64,000 nucleotides of DNA from Parasponia andersonii (GCA_002914805.1 JXTB01000104.1:148970-212969); one strand, 5' to 3'. Positions 11,499-24,995 are shown, numbered from the stretch's first letter. A program made the numbers and translations. The notes: generated by a model not told the origin, from the sequence alone.

Positions 11499-14400
11499 TG
11501 CAACATCCAATGGCTCACCACACTTCTCCTCCATTATTTGCGGGGTTTTTCCTTTACCAGCTTGTTCTTTTTATTTATTTGTTTTTTTATTTTACACACA
11601 CACACTCTCTCTCTATTTTTTTTTTTCTAATCTTTAATTTAATACAAAAAGTTATGGGTTTCTGATCAAACCCCCCCTTATTCTTAACTTGTTTTTAAAT
11701 CTAAATACTAAATACCTCCCCTAACTTTCCCAAATTTGTACTTTGCTGTACATGTTATTTTATTTTGTTTATATTTATTCGTTTTTTATTTTTTGGGCAA
11801 TTGAAAAAAGGGAAAATTGATGTTATGTAGGTTATACATGCATTCAATGAATCCAATATTATTATAAGGTAAAAAGAAAGCTAGTAGTGTTGCATTATTC
11901 GTTAGAAAGTCCTAGGCATATTGGCTTTATCTTTTTCATGGTATTTGTGTACAAAAAAAAATCTCTTGTTTTGGCCATCTGGCCCAAAAGTTGAAAGTAC
12001 AGTTACTCTGGCTATTTTTTTTTTTATATATAAAGATAAAGAGAAGAGGCATAGTTAATTACTCTTTTGACATCAAATCTACAATCAACTATTTTTGTAC
12101 TATCATTATTGTGTCATAATCTTCTATATATAGGTGATTCAAGTCAATAATATGCTTTATTCACAAGGCAAAACTGTTTGTTCATTGTAGGCAAATAACC
12201 TAATTTGAACCGTTTTGTTTATAGTTAAACAAGATAATAATACAAAAAGGCGAACTTACGGAGACATATCTCAAGAAAACATCTTCAACATTTTTTTTTC
12301 CTTGATGAAGTGAAAAAAGACAAGTAGGAAGAAGATTTATACTTTTCAATGATAAGCTAGTATTTCTGCTCTCGGAATATCGTACTATCAGATTAACTAG
12401 TCTCACTTTCTAAGAGCTTATGTTTTTTTGGGAAACAATTGGTTACGTAATTTGCTATAAGAATACTCTTGACTCTTGAGTTTATATGCCTTTTAAATAA
12501 TCTTACTCTCACTATGTACTGGGAGAATTTGTTTGCTAAGAAGACTGACCATATAAATACTTATTTTGATGAAAACATACTTCCAATTATGCTACAACGT
12601 AATTATAGTTGCAACATAATTTGATGGTAATCACATTTTCGTGATTTCTCTTAATGTAAAGGTTTCAAGTTTGAATCTCTCTCTCCTAATTTTTGTTAAA
12701 AAAAATCTTACAACATAATTAATATATTGGATTTAAAGGTATTTTACAATATTTATGCTCAAAACATTTTAAGCTATACAAATTAATTTTTTCTTTTTTT
12801 GTTAGTACGAGAAACATGACATGCTTAGAAGTTCCTTAGTATATTCAAATAAGCTAATAGCATACCATACCTCGTTATAGAACAACGAAACTAATATTTG
12901 TATATTACAACACAATTTAGACTGAAAATTTATTATTCACTTTACAATTTTGCGGCGTAGTATACGCATATGCTCACTATATAATTTAATAAGTGATAAT
13001 CGAAATCTACTTCGAAGGCTTTGGTCAATCATTTGAAAGTGAAAAAAAAACAAAACAAAACAAATTAGAAAGAAGAAGAAATAATAGAAAAAAGAAATGG
13101 GTTTAACAAAAAAACTGAAAAAGAAGTGGGTGAAAATGCTAAAGTACTAAACTTTTCATGGTTACCTGTATAATTAGACAGAACAGTTTGGCACATTCAC
13201 GAGGATACATGAATAAATAAAGACAAGAAGAGAAAGAGCATTTTGGTCCACGCTTTTTCAAAGGGAAGTAAAAAGCACGGTCCAATAAAAAAGGAGTAAA
13301 CTGTAAACAGTCGCTTGTAACCCTTTACTAAAGCTCAGCTTTAGCCTTCAGGTTCAGGACCTACTTTGGCCTTTGGGCAAAAGCCTGAGCTGACACCATG
13401 CTTCCGTCGTTTCCACTCCACGCGTTTCCTATTCGCGTCAGATTAACTCTACTTTATATCTCCTTCCTGCGCAGCAAGGTAAAAAGAAAAAGAAAAAGAA
13501 AAAGACAAGCAAGCAGTAAGAGAAGCTGCTCTGTTAATGAAAAAAACGAAATCACTCGATTCAAAAATAAAAATAAAATGTTTTATTTGTTTTATTTTAT
13601 TTTTAAGGTGATAAACTTTGCTGAGGTTAGCATCAATTGTCCTTATTGCTTGGATTTATTCTACCCACTTCATTTTTTTGTCTTTTTCCCTTGACAAATA
13701 AATTTCAATTATACATATACATGTGCAATGTATATACATATATGTCTAGATAAGATAATACACTGATTTTTGACTTAAGATACATCATAAACTCCACTTG
13801 TAATCTATCTTAGTATAAGTTATTAAGCTTGATTTTCTTTTTCTTTTTCTCCGTGGTAAACCAACTAACCGAGTGTCATTCCCAAAAAAAAATAAAAAAA
13901 CGAAAAAAAACAAAACATTAAATCATAGAAATGAACATAATAGCCTTTCAGGGAAAAAAAAAAAAAAGAAAGAAAAAGAAATGAACATAATAGGATTAGG
14001 AGCCCCATCTCCAAAAGAAGGGAGATGATTTGTTATAGTAAAAGGTGGGAAAGATAAATCTACTTTAGTTGACCACTGGGTGCAATTTCATGTGTTTAAT
14101 ACTTAACTGTATCTAAGTCTCTAATGTCTAGAGTTGTATAGTATTTTCGCCTTTTGAATTTGGGTTAACCAGCGTCCCTTTATTTAATTTATTGTTTAAA
14201 AATAGTGTTTGGCTACATGTATAAAAGATTCCAACCCCACTTCCAGAGATAAAAAAGAATGTATTATTATGACCATCTCGACTGTTCCCTTGGAGGGTTT
14301 AACCAACTCCTCTCTCTCTTCTTCTTCTTTATTTATTTATTTTTCTTTTTCATTTCAAACTATATTTTAAGGTTTCTGCTTTTTGGCAGTGTAAGATTGG

Positions 14401-17400
14401 TTACAAACTAAGCTATAACAGTGATCCTTTTTCAAAGCTTAAGATAATGACTCTTTTGTTCTATTTTATTTTATTTCAAATTAAGCGAGAGACAAAAGAC
14501 TGTATGGTGTATAACTGCAATATTTTGCTAATGATCCGTAGTAAATCTTATTGAAGCAACCTCTATGTCACTTTATTCTTTGAGCTACAGCAAATAATAC
14601 TATTTCATTAACTCGCTCCCCAAAGAAAACCTCAGTTTTAGTTTGTCTAATATTTACTCTTTCATATCAAAAAAATCACGTAGCAAGTTATCATTGCAAA
14701 TTTTTAAACATCCGTAACGGAGAGAAAAGAGAAAAGAAAGTAAAATAATTTTTTCTTTCATGAGTTTAAATATCAATTAATTGTAGAGGAAAGAGAATCA
14801 TGATATTCTTTATTTATTATTATTTTTTATTCATTTTCTTTTTTTTACTATTTCATTTTTACTCATTTCATTAAGGATTAGTAAACGTTGCCTAAGTGAT
14901 AAATCTTTATGTTAAAACGACTATAGCTCATAGAAGGGTACATTTTTATGTCAATTGTATCCTTATTTCAAAATCTAAAATATCTAATATTGGAGATTAG
15001 GATTTTTCTTGAGTATCATCCTACCAACCGGAGATTTGTAGGCAATATACAAACAAAGAGGATTTTATGAGATGAATGCAAAGTAAGATTGCGATCAGTT
15101 AATCCATCGAAGAAGTTTGAGGGAATAAGATCTTATAAATATTAGACGTTAATAATAAAAGAGAGACTTAATTAAATTGAGTAAGACCACTAGAATATAA
15201 TCATTTTATTTCTTTATAGAATTGACTAATCTTGGTGGGATTCCATAGAGGCAGGCGGTTACTGAACTATGCAAAATCGTATGTTCTTTGCATGCTTAAC
15301 TTATTTGATTGTTCCTTTCAAAAAAAACTTATTTGATTGTTTGTCTAATAAATAAATTAATCAACATAAACTATAGTTGATAATCATATTTAAACCAGTG
15401 TAAAGAAAACATTTACAAGATCACTATTTAATTCAAGTGTGTTTCCTACATTAAAAAGCTGACCACAAATGCACACGGTCGAAAAGCATATATAGCCTAT
15501 AGTAGATTGTGTTTTGTACTGGTATATCATGTCTGAGTTTACGATTTCATACATGCAAACATATGAATCGTATATAAAGTACCTATATGTGCATATATTT
15601 TGATATTTTTCCTCAAAGTAGTAAATATTAGAGACTAATGTAAAAAATCAAAATTCGAATTATAAGGCTGATGTTAGAGTTTTTGCAACTGTACAAAATT
15701 TGGACTGGACCGTCAACATCAAAGACCATATGGTGAGGATTACTACTTGTCCAAAGAGAAGCGTGTTTTAAGACCAATGTTTGTGACGTGAGGTCCAAAG
15801 GCAGAAAAATAAAGAAACCATGTCATTGAGGTGTCAAATACTCATATGCTGAAAAGATATGAGATAGATTCTGAGGCCACACATAACAACTTGACGAATC
15901 TCTTTTAGCTACTTGGATATATAATACTTATCTACAAAAACAAATATGCTCATAAAAATGTGGCTTGGCTTATAATTATTATTTGACAAAGGGAAAAAAC
16001 AAACATACAATAATGAATATAGTACTGTTCAGAATAATCCCTCAATGCCATACTGCCCAGATAACTATATATATATATTGATCGATACTGATTTGTTAAT
16101 TTTTGTTTGGAAAGTTTATAAGGAAATCCCATGTGGATTTGGCAGCCAAATCAGACTTTTCTGACCATTTTTAGGTGGTACTGGCATGAATTTCTTCGTT
16201 CTGGTCATACTGATAAGGAAAGCCTTGGAGTTGGATTTGGAGGTTTCCCTGTGAATTGAGAATCTTTTTATGTGTTTTGCCAAGTATATTTTCGACTTAA
16301 AAGAATCAAATCAGTCTTTACCAATCCAGTAGAGATATATTTTTTTTTTTTTACCTATAAGTATCAATTTGACCAATAAAAATTTAGTATACATATTTTT
16401 TTATTGTAAAAAATAAGAAAGAAAAAATATTAATAATGCACGTCTTTTCATGCAATTCATTATAACAATTAGATTATCATTAGATGGTGATCTAACGGCT
16501 AAAAAAAAAATACTTATCCATAAAAAAAAAATTGGCAACTTATATGTATATATAAATATCAATGACACTTCTTAACAAAGAAATCAAACCAACTAATATT
16601 AATTTACTGGGTAAACAACTTGATTAATTTGTCTGTGTTATACTCATTAATGACTTCATAACGTACTATAGAGTAGTTGAAACATTCAGATGAAATCTAT
16701 TCTAAGTTCCACCTTTCGATTCAAGTTTTCAAATTCATGCATTCATTAAAAAGGGATAACTAACTAGGAATAATAGGAGAAGTATGAAACATAAGGAGGA
16801 AAAAGAATTGAAAGTACTCTATAAAGTCCACTTAATAAGGTTCAGGCATATATACATATATATTTACATAATTTGGAATACGGGTTACAGCATATGTCTT
16901 TTCTATTGATTAGTAGTTCGGACATATATTTAATGCTATACCAAGTAGATTATTCATCAAGTAATTATATCATTTTCATTGTACAGAGCAACCGATAAGT
17001 AGGTTAGTTATTAACGTTTTCTCACGAAAGCAAACTAGGAAATTCATGCAATTAGCAAAAACATATTAAAAGGGTTCCGTATTACTTTGTCAATGAGATC
17101 TGTTATTTGTTTTAGATGCAATTTACTGTTGAGAACACAAAGTCTCTGTGTATATGCACTATACATATTATCATATATAGTTTTTGAAAACTCGTCTATA
17201 CAAATTGAGAACTCATGGACCATGTTTAACGCTAATATATATATATATATATATTTATTTATTTATATCTATAAATATTATTTTATCTAATAAAAATTTA
17301 TTAGGTATTATCTTTTCAAAAATAAAAAGAAAAATACTAAATACTAAATATTTATTTTTATTAGTACTCGTTTTAACTACTTAAATTATAATAATCCTTG

Positions 17401-18518
17401 AATCATTATTAAAAAAATAAATATAAATAATATTATTTATTAGATTAAGAATCATATATATATATATATATATATATATGTAGATAACTTCGACGTCTGT
17501 CCATGGATTGCGCCAACCTTTTGTTGGATCAGGACAATCATTTTTTTAAAAAAAACTAAAAAAATAAACTAAAATGGAGGAGGATTTATAAGAGGACAAT
17601 GGAGCCACCAGACAACCCCATTTGGGAAATTGTTGTAATTTAGTTAAAAGGGATCGTGATTTTTCCACATAACATTAACGTGTGAAGGGAAGGGCCACCA
17701 TTAAATATTCAAATCAAGCTTTTGCCAAAAAGATAGCTTATCTTAGCCAACTATATATTTTAGGGACACATTGAACTAGATGAATATTCTTTTCATTCAG
17801 ATGCTGATTCAGCTCGTATAAGCTTCTAACTGGGCCGCATAAGGGTTGTTATAAGTTTTTTTTTTTTTTTTGGGCTTGGTTATTATATAGGAGTAACGTT
17901 TTTGACAGCGATATAACTGATGTGGGGTACAAAAATGCCTGAAGTAAAATCTGTTAAGCTTGGAATACATGCAAAAAACTGACAGGTCCAGAGTAAAAAG
18001 AAAAGTGACCTTACGAAGAATATAAGCCTCAGTTTATAACCCACGAAACGAGAATTTAAAAGTTGTTTTGGACTTTTCCGTAGGTGAGAAAAGTTTTGGC
18101 ACCGTTTTGTTTGCCCATTGCCACGGCTATATAAATAGAAATTCTAGAATAAATTATACTTAAAATAAAAGATCTTTAAATAGAAAAATAATGAAATGGG
18201 ACATAATTAAAATGAGAATATTAGAATAGATTATTTAAAAATATCCTATTTTCTCTATTTTTATCCAAAATAAAAAAAAAATTCATTTCAATAATTAATG
18301 TGATTAATGAATATTTGAATAAAAAAATTGAATTGTTGAAATTAACACTCTTTTAAAAGACTATTTGAATGAAAAAATTAGAGTGGTTAAAACAAACACC
18401 TATTTAAATAGATTTTTTATTCCAATAAAATAAAATGGTTACACTAAACAAGTCCTTTATTATCAATTCACCTCTATTTTATTTTATTTTATTTTATTTT
18501 TTTCGTAAGAATATTGAT
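11495..18518. other. Gene-free AT-rich DNA upstream of the AFB gene
   Basis: Seven kilobases without a supportable gene. It holds (TA)n tracts at about 17238–17254 and 17456–17479 and A/T homopolymers, and it ends in an ATTTT pentamer run (about 18477–18500) just before the retrotransposon. The promoter of the minus-strand AFB gene must lie in its left end. An open frame at 13398–13694 is Lys/Arg-rich low complexity and not convincing. Confidence 0.55.
16325..16560 (-). repeat. Interspersed short repeat, copy B (inverted)
   Basis: Its reverse complement matches 4060–4235 in block order: 'gttgcca', T-run, 'agccgttagatcaccatcta', 'gcattattaatatt' and '...acttataggt'. It is diverged, non-coding and probably a MITE relic. 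Confidence 0.5.
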
Positions 18519-19346
18519 TGTGGGACCCGTTCCCAAATCATACACCATGTGGACGATTAAGTGGCAGAACAGGTCACAAACGGAGCCCACTGTCCGACAG
18601 GTATCGAGAGTGACTAATTAAAGGTCACGCGAGTCGCACGTGGTACCACATCGGCCATTGGGCTGTCCGAGGTTAGGGCCGAGTCCATCCCAGACCCTGG
18701 ATGGACTCGGTCCAGTCCGATTCTTACCTCGACAGCTGGGGGTCGGAAGCCCCAAGGATCTTCCACCAGAATACAATGGAAAGTAACTCACAGCTCCAGA
18801 CTCAGACATAGCCTTTAATGCGATCTTGAATAGGTGTGCACAGGGGGCAAGCCTTCCTGACAGAACGACAATTTGTCCAAATCTCACCCCTGACAGACTA
18901 GAGCCATAGGAGACGGCGGAAACTAGGCTACAGTGGTGCAAGGGGGATCACGGTAATCTCGGCCTGTGACCTCTGGAAAAAGTCTTGAGGAAAAAGGTAC
19001 TCGGTCCTGAGATTGAGAACCGAGTGGTTCACAATCTCAGGACTATATATATGAGCCATGCATCCCCAGAGGAGAGGCATATACGCATACAAAAAGAAAC
19101 ATTTAAAAGTTCATAAGCAAGAAAAAAGACATACTCATACAGAGAAAAACTGAATCTTTGCTACTCAGTCTCAGGGGTAAATATCTGACTTAAGCATCGG
19201 AGAGTATTTGCAGGTGGCCACCCCCACCTCTCCGACCCTGCCTGAAGTCAAAAGCTCTTTGGGATAGCAAGGACACGTAGACAGTTGGAGAATACAACAC
19301 CAGTGGTTCAGAGATACGTTGACAGTTGGTGAAAACCGCTCCAACA
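18519..19346 (+). repeat. 5' LTR of the Tat element
   Basis: 828 bp, TG...CA ends, directly before the primer-binding site. Compared by eye with the 3' LTR (32206–33033) there are roughly 70–80 differences, nearly all C/T or G/A transitions, plus a few 1–2 base indels. That is about 9% divergence and indicates an old insertion whose CpG-rich sequence was probably methylated. Confidence 0.95.
19044..19052 (+). promoter_or_regulatory. TATA box of the Tat 5' LTR
   Basis: The sequence 'actatatatatgagcc' sits about 300 bp before the LTR end. The 3' LTR has the equivalent at about 32729–32740. It is the likely core promoter for the genomic RNA. Confidence 0.5.
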
Positions 19347-19349
19347 ATT

Positions 19350-19366
19350 TGGTGCCGTCTGTGGGA
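19350..19366 (+). other. Primer-binding site of the Tat element
   Basis: TGGTGCCGTCTGTGGGA begins three bases after the LTR. Its TGGYGCCGT start resembles the Asp-tRNA-type PBS used by Tat/Athila elements rather than the iMet type. The exact tRNA is an inference. Confidence 0.7.
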
Positions 19367-19451
19367 AACCATTTTTCTTTGAGTGCGAGAGGAAGAGTCG
19401 GAGTCTCACGATCACACTCTCCCCAAACAAGAAGCCATATAGCATTGGAAG

Positions 19452-20136
19452 ATGGCACCTTCAAGAATGATATCCAGAAGCACACATCCCGACACCGAAG
19501 GAAGCTCCCAGGGAGTGCAGCCTGGATTGGAGTAAAAGCTGGATCAGATGCTCGCCGTACTGGAAAAAGCAAGCCGGAAAGCAGAGATTGCCCACGAGAT
19601 CATCATGGGCTTAAAAGATGAAGTCGCAGAAGTGCGCAGGGATAACGCCCGCCTCGAGGGGCTGCTGGCAAGCGAAGCCAAGAGTGAGCGAAGGGAAGAT
19701 TTCGACGCAGAAGTCCAACAAGAGACCGAGGGCCAACTGCCAAGCGAAATGCCCACCCCATCCCGATCACGAATGCAAGGAGAGCAACAAAGCCGGACGA
19801 GGTTGTTCCGAGCCAGAGCGGCGGAAGCCAGAAGGCACCAAGAAAGCCTTGAAGGTGTGCTTCCCAACTGGAAGCAAGAAATGATGGCAGAACTGAGTAA
19901 AAGGCTTGGGGCCCATCAGAGCCTGACCCTCAATGACATGGCTGAGCAAACTGTGCAAGGGATCGACCGAACAGCCTTCGCCGATTGGATCCAGATGGAG
20001 CTTAAGCCGAGAGACTTCACTACTCTAACCTTCAGGCCGTTCGAGGGGAAAACCGACTCCCTCGATCGAGGGGAAAACCGACTCCCTCGATCGAGGGGAA
20101 AACCAACTCCCTCGATCACATATATCATTTTTAACA
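19452..20136 (+). pseudogene. Tat element gag, N-terminal part (broken)
   Basis: An ATG at 19452 opens the gag frame. An in-frame TAA follows at 19533, and the frame reopens to give a charged, coiled-coil-like segment (19548 onward, residues rich in E, R, K and A). At 20044–20118 a 25-bp unit is present three times. Two extra copies add 50 bp and shift the frame, and a further TAA lies at about 20132 in the frame of the third copy. The protein would be the capsid precursor that packages element RNA. Here it is inactive. Confidence 0.8.
20044..20118 (+). repeat. 25-bp tandem triplication inside gag
   Basis: Three consecutive copies of a 25-bp unit containing 'ggggaaaaccgactccctcg'. The first two are identical and the third differs by one or two bases. 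Since 25 is not a multiple of three, each extra copy changes the reading frame. Confidence 0.9.
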
Positions 20137-20140
20137 GAAG

Positions 20141-21706
20141 ATGGCCTTGGAAACCAGGGACGAAGCTATAACCTACAAGGTATTCTCCACAATCCTGGCG
20201 GGACCAGCCCTATTATGGTTAAGACAGCTCCCGGAGAAATTCATAAACGGGTTCGAAGATTTCTGCAAACTTTTCTTGAAGCAGTACGCGGGTGCCCGGA
20301 GGCAGCAGAAAACCATGCGAGACCTAGACCAACTGGAACAAATCATTAACGAGTCTCCAAAAGAATACCTGACACGTTTCCTGGAGGTGATGTCCCTAGT
20401 GCACAACGCCGATTCGGTCCAAGCCGTGAGCTCGTTCTTTAGGGGCCTGCAGCTAGGATCGATGTTGTCGGATCACCTGCTCTTGAACCTTCCGTACGAT
20501 ATGGCAGACGTCCAGGCCAAATCGGAAGGGGTATTCAGGGTATTAAAAAGTCACCGAAAAACACCCAAGGTATCCGCTGTGATAACAGCGCCGGCACAAG
20601 CCCCAGCCCTGCAAGGGGTAAAGAGGCCCACGCCAGACCGAGGGCCGATTTTGAAACAGAAAGCCCCTACCCAAGGCGATCAAGAAGGCGGCAAGAGGAG
20701 GAAGGTGTCCCGTGACCCACTGCCGAAGTACAAGCTCAACATGCCAATCGACGTGATCTACCTCCAAAATAAGGACATGGGAATTTTCAAAGACCCGCCC
20801 AAATCCGGCATTCTTAAGCACATGAAAAACAAGAATAGGTACTGCCAATTCCACAAAGATCACGGACATGATACCATCAACTGCCGCAACCTCTACGCGC
20901 AAGTCATGATGGCGATTCATGCCGGCAAATTGAAGCAATACGTAAAGACTGGCAGAATCCAGTCGTGGGAAGACACCACTAGGCTCGACAAAGGCAAGCA
21001 GACCCAGGCCTCTGGGTCAAGAGACCAGGTCCTGAGGATAGTGCTGACCATTGTGGGCAGACCCGAGCAGACCCAGGGTCAGGAAGAGAAGGAAAGGTGC
21101 CTAAGAAAAACTAAGGAGAGGGTGAAGCGCCTGAGGGGGATGGGACATTCTATTAACCATTTGAGGGTGGGTGAAAGTTGTACCTCCGCTGCCTCCATCG
21201 CCTTCACCCAACAAGATTTGACCACGGTGTGCCTGCCACACGATGACCTCCTGGTGATTGAGTTACAGATCGACTTCGCGTTGGTCAGGAGGGTCCTGAT
21301 CGACGGTGGAAGCAGTGTCGATATCTTGTTCCTCAGCACGTTCGAAAACATAGGCCTGAATCGGAACGCACTCAGACTGACTTGTCAGCCACTGTTCGCT
21401 TTCGATAGTACCAAGGTCAGCCCCTTGGGCATTGTGACCTTGAAGGTCTGCACGGTGGAGAGATGCTTGGACGTGGACTTCGTCGTTATCGACTGCCCGT
21501 CCTCCTTCAACATCATCATGGGGAGAGGATGGATCCACGCTATACATGGAGTCACCTCCACCCTCCACCAGATCTTAAGATGTCAATCAAAAGATGGTAC
21601 CTATACGATAGACATTAAAGAAGACCATACCTCCGCGAGGAAATGTTTTTCAGCGGCCATGAAAGGACCCGGTGCGAGTACGAACGTCTCGACAGGGGAC
21701 GAATAG
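20141..21706 (+). pseudogene. Tat element gag C-terminal part and aspartic protease
   Basis: An open frame of 521 codons. Residues about 10–110 match the retrotransposon gag core (LLWLRQLPEK...FEDFCKLFLKQYA). Residues about 235–250 form the zinc-knuckle-like CQFHKDHGHDTINC motif seen in Tat gag proteins. The retroviral-type aspartic protease follows, with its active site VLIDGGSSVDIL at residue 388 (codon at 21302). A TAG at 21704–21706 separates it from RT in the same frame. This is the longest uninterrupted part of the element. Confidence 0.88.
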
Positions 21707-22944
21707 CAATCAAAGGACCGCCTGCCAGCATACATGAAACAGATCGAAGAGGAGTCTGACGGACTGGAGTCTACGATTGAGGAGCTGGTGGTGGTCCTTT
21801 TGAAAGAGGCAGAGCTGACGAAGGTAATATTAGTCGGGGCCCTGTTGCCTGAAGAGGAAAAGAACGAGCTGTTGGGATTCCTAAGGCGGAACCAAGACGT
21901 CTTTGCTTGGTCCCATGACGACATGCCCGGGATTGACCCCGCACATGCCTGTCACCGGTTGAACATAGACCCGAATTTCCCTTCGGTCAGGCAGAAGCCT
22001 CGAAAGTTCGCGACAGGGAAAAACAGGGCGATCAATAAGGAGGTAGAGACGCTATTGGAAAACGGCCTAATCATGGAATGCGTATACCCGTCTTGGATCT
22101 CTAACCCGGTGGTAGTGAAGAAGAAGAATAGCGACGACCGAACTTGTATAAACTTCACCAACTTGAACAAGGCTTGCCCAAAGGATAGCTTCCCCCTGCC
22201 AAAGATCGACCAGATGGTAGACGCAATGGCAGGATTCGACAGAATGAGTTTCTTGGATGCCTACTCGGGGTACAACCAGATCCCTCTGTACAAGGAAGAC
22301 TAGATCCACACAGCATTTATCACAGAGCGAGGCATGTACTATTACAGACGCATGCCGTTTGGTTTAAAGAATGCGGGGGCGACCTACCAGAGGCTCATGA
22401 ACAAAATATTCACCGGACAGTTAGGGAAAACTATGGAAGTCTATATCGATGATATGGTCGTAAAGAGCAGAGAAGCTTTGGGTCATCTGGGACATTTGGA
22501 CGAATATTTCTAGATTCTGAGGCAATATCGGATGTGTCTGAACCCCAAGAAATGCGCATTCGGGGTGTCTTCCGGCTAGTTCCTGGGGCACATCGTAAGC
22601 AGAAGGGGTATCGAGGCCAACCTTACCCAGTTGTCCTCTATCACAGACGTGCAGAGACCCTCGACTATTCGGGAAGTCCAGCACCTAGTCGGGAAGATAG
22701 CCGCCCTCAACGGTTCGTCTCCAAGATGTCTGACCGATGCAAGCCCTTTTTCCAGTGCATAAAGAGAAGCTCCACTGTTGTCTGGGGGGAGGAACAGGAC
22801 AAGGCGCTGATAGACCTCAAGCTGTACCTAAGTCACCCGCCCATCCTGGCTTCCCCGGCAGAGGGGGAGCGCCTGTACGCTTATTTAGCAGTGTCCGAAG
22901 TAGCGATCAGTGCCGTACTATTCGTCGAGGAAGACAGCAATTAA
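21707..22944 (+). pseudogene. Tat element reverse transcriptase and start of RNase H (broken)
   Basis: The frame continues from protease. Seen in order: SNPVVVKKK, MSFLDAYSGYNQIPL, MPFGLKNAGATYQRLMN and the catalytic YIDDMVVKS at about 22442–22467. In-frame TAG codons lie at 22301, 22511 and 22577, and a one-base loss near 22710 shifts the frame before the first RNase H region, which itself ends in TAA at 22942. Catalytic Asp residues remain, but the gene cannot make a full enzyme. Confidence 0.9.
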
Positions 22945-23778
22945 AAGTCGGTGTTTTATACAAGCCGCATGCTCCTGGACGCCGAGACGCGATATAGTAT
23001 GGCAGAGAAACTGGTCCTCGCCCTGGTCAATGCTAAGAAAAGACTCAGGCAATACTTTGAAGTGCACTCTGTTACCGTGTACACAGATTTTCCCATCCGA
23101 CAAATCTTGGTTAAACCAGACCTATCAGGTCGACTAACCAAGTGGGCCATCGAACTGGGGATATACGACATTGAGTATCAGCCCCGAGTAGCAAAGAAGG
23201 GGAAGGTCATAGTGGATTTCCTGGTGGAAATCAAATCTTTCGGCGAGCTGCACGATCCGCCTCAAATATCTCAGCCTCACCACCCTTCAGCCTGGACCCT
23301 CTACATTGACGGATCCACGAATGCCTCAGGGTCAGGTATCGGGATAGTCCTGCAGACCCCAACAGGACTCAGAGTAGAGAAAGCCTTGAGGCTCAGCTAC
23401 CAAGCCACGAACAACAAGGCAGAGTACGAGGCCCTGCTACAAGGCCTCAAACTGGCAATGCATTTCAGAGTAGAGAGCATCGTAGTAATGACCGACTCGC
23501 AGTTGGTTGTGGGTCAGATCAGGGGAGACTTCGAAGTAAAAGAGCCGAGATTACACAGGTACTTTTCCAAAGTAATAGGGGCAAAAGCCCACTTTAGCAG
23601 TTTTAATATCGAACAGATTCCTAGGGAAATGAACCAGAAGGCCGATGAGTTAGCTAAGAGCACGTCGACTGGAGGAACGAGACACGCAGAGATTCTCCTG
23701 GAGGACAGGAATACAGGAGACCCCCCGCAGACCCCCGCATGTCATGTATTTGTAGCCAGCCCCGCAGACGAAGGATAG
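22945..23778 (+). pseudogene. Tat element RNase H and second, archaeal-type RNase H
   Basis: The first part (VFYTSRMLLDAETRYSMAEK..., VYTDFPIRQIL) is the C-terminal half of the usual Ty3/gypsy RNase H. After a spacer a second RNase H begins at WTLYIDGSTN (about 23294), with NNKAEYEALLQGLKLA, MTDSQLVVGQI and MNQKADELAK carrying the conserved D-E-D-D type acidic positions. A duplicated RNase H after the resident one is a hallmark of the Tat lineage. The segment ends at TAG 23776–23778. Confidence 0.88.
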
Positions 23779-24985
23779 ATGGAACCCATCACCCAGTATT
23801 TGGCATTGGGGAACCTATCCACAGATCCCCGGGAAGCGAAGTCGATCAGACTGAAGCTGCCAGATACTCGATAGTGGGGGAACAACTATATAGGAGATCA
23901 ACAATGGGGCCGATGCTGCGGTGTGTAAGTCCCGTCGAAGCGCAGAAACTGATAGAAGAAATCCACGAGGGAGTATACGACAACCACTCTGGCGGGCATA
24001 GCCTCACCCACAAGGCTCTGACGGCCGGATACTTCTGGCTATACATGATGACAGAGGTGGCCCAGTTCGTCAAAAAATGTGATAAGTGCCAGAGGTCCGC
24101 CCCCATGAAACGCCAACCCGCGGAGGATCTCCATTCGAATATAATGCCCTGGCCATTCGCTAAGTGGGGTTTGGACATCGTCGAAGAGCTCTCCAGAAGT
24201 CCAAAGGGAAGAAAGTATGTCTTGCTGGCCATAGATTATTTTACCAAATGGGTAGAGGCTGAAGCCTACGCGACCGTAAACAAAGCAGAGACAATTAACT
24301 TCATTTGGAAAAATATAATCTGTCGATACGGGATTCCGAAAGAGATACATGCCGATCATGGCATACAGTTCTAAAATGCTAAGCTCAAGGAGTTGTGCGA
24401 GCTGTATGATATAAGGCTCAGTTTCTCTTCCGTGAACTACCCTCAGGGGAATGGCCAAGCAGAGACAACGAACAAAGCCATATTTAGCAATATCAAAAAG
24501 AACTTGCAGGAGGCTAAAGGCAGGTGGTTAGAAGAGCTACTAGCCATTGTGTGGGCCCATCGAACCATGAAGCGGAGGTCTACTGGAAGAATGCCATTCG
24601 CCATGGTCTACGGATTAGAGGCTGTGATCCTGACCGAGGTCGGCCTCCCGACCCTTCACTCCGAAGTGGTAAGAGATGCCCCCTTAAATGAACGGCAGCT
24701 AAGCCACAACACAGACCTCCTGGAAGAAATGAAAAACATTGCTCTAGTCCACCTGGCTTCATACCACTAGTAGGCTAGGTCCTACTACGCAAAGAAGGTT
24801 AGTGCTCGACGATTCAACGTCGGGGATTGGGTCTTAAAAGTCAGAACAGGGAATTCCTCGAAACTGGACTCCAATTGGATCGGACCCTATGAGATGATCA
24901 AAGCACTTGACAATGGTGCATATGTCCTGAAGGAACTCAAGACCGGAAACGACTTATCGAACACGTGGAATGCTCACACTTAAAA
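23779..24985 (+). pseudogene. Tat element integrase (broken)
   Basis: The zinc-binding HHCC region is visible (NHSGGHSLTHK...CDKCQR), then the catalytic core with D in WGLDIVEEL, D in HADHGIQF (the usual Asn after Asp is His) and E in GQAETTNK. A TAA at about 24372 cuts the core, and TAG codons follow at about 24768. A C-terminal GPY-type module (SNWIGPYEMI) lies near 24870–24900. A frameshift near 23850 separates the N-terminus from the second RNase H. It is not functional. Confidence 0.88.
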
Positions 24986-24995
24986 AAGTATCACG

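Noticed and set aside
13398..13694. Plus-strand 98-codon frame
   Set aside because: Contains a Lys/Arg low-complexity run and a Phe-rich tail. No homology is recognised.
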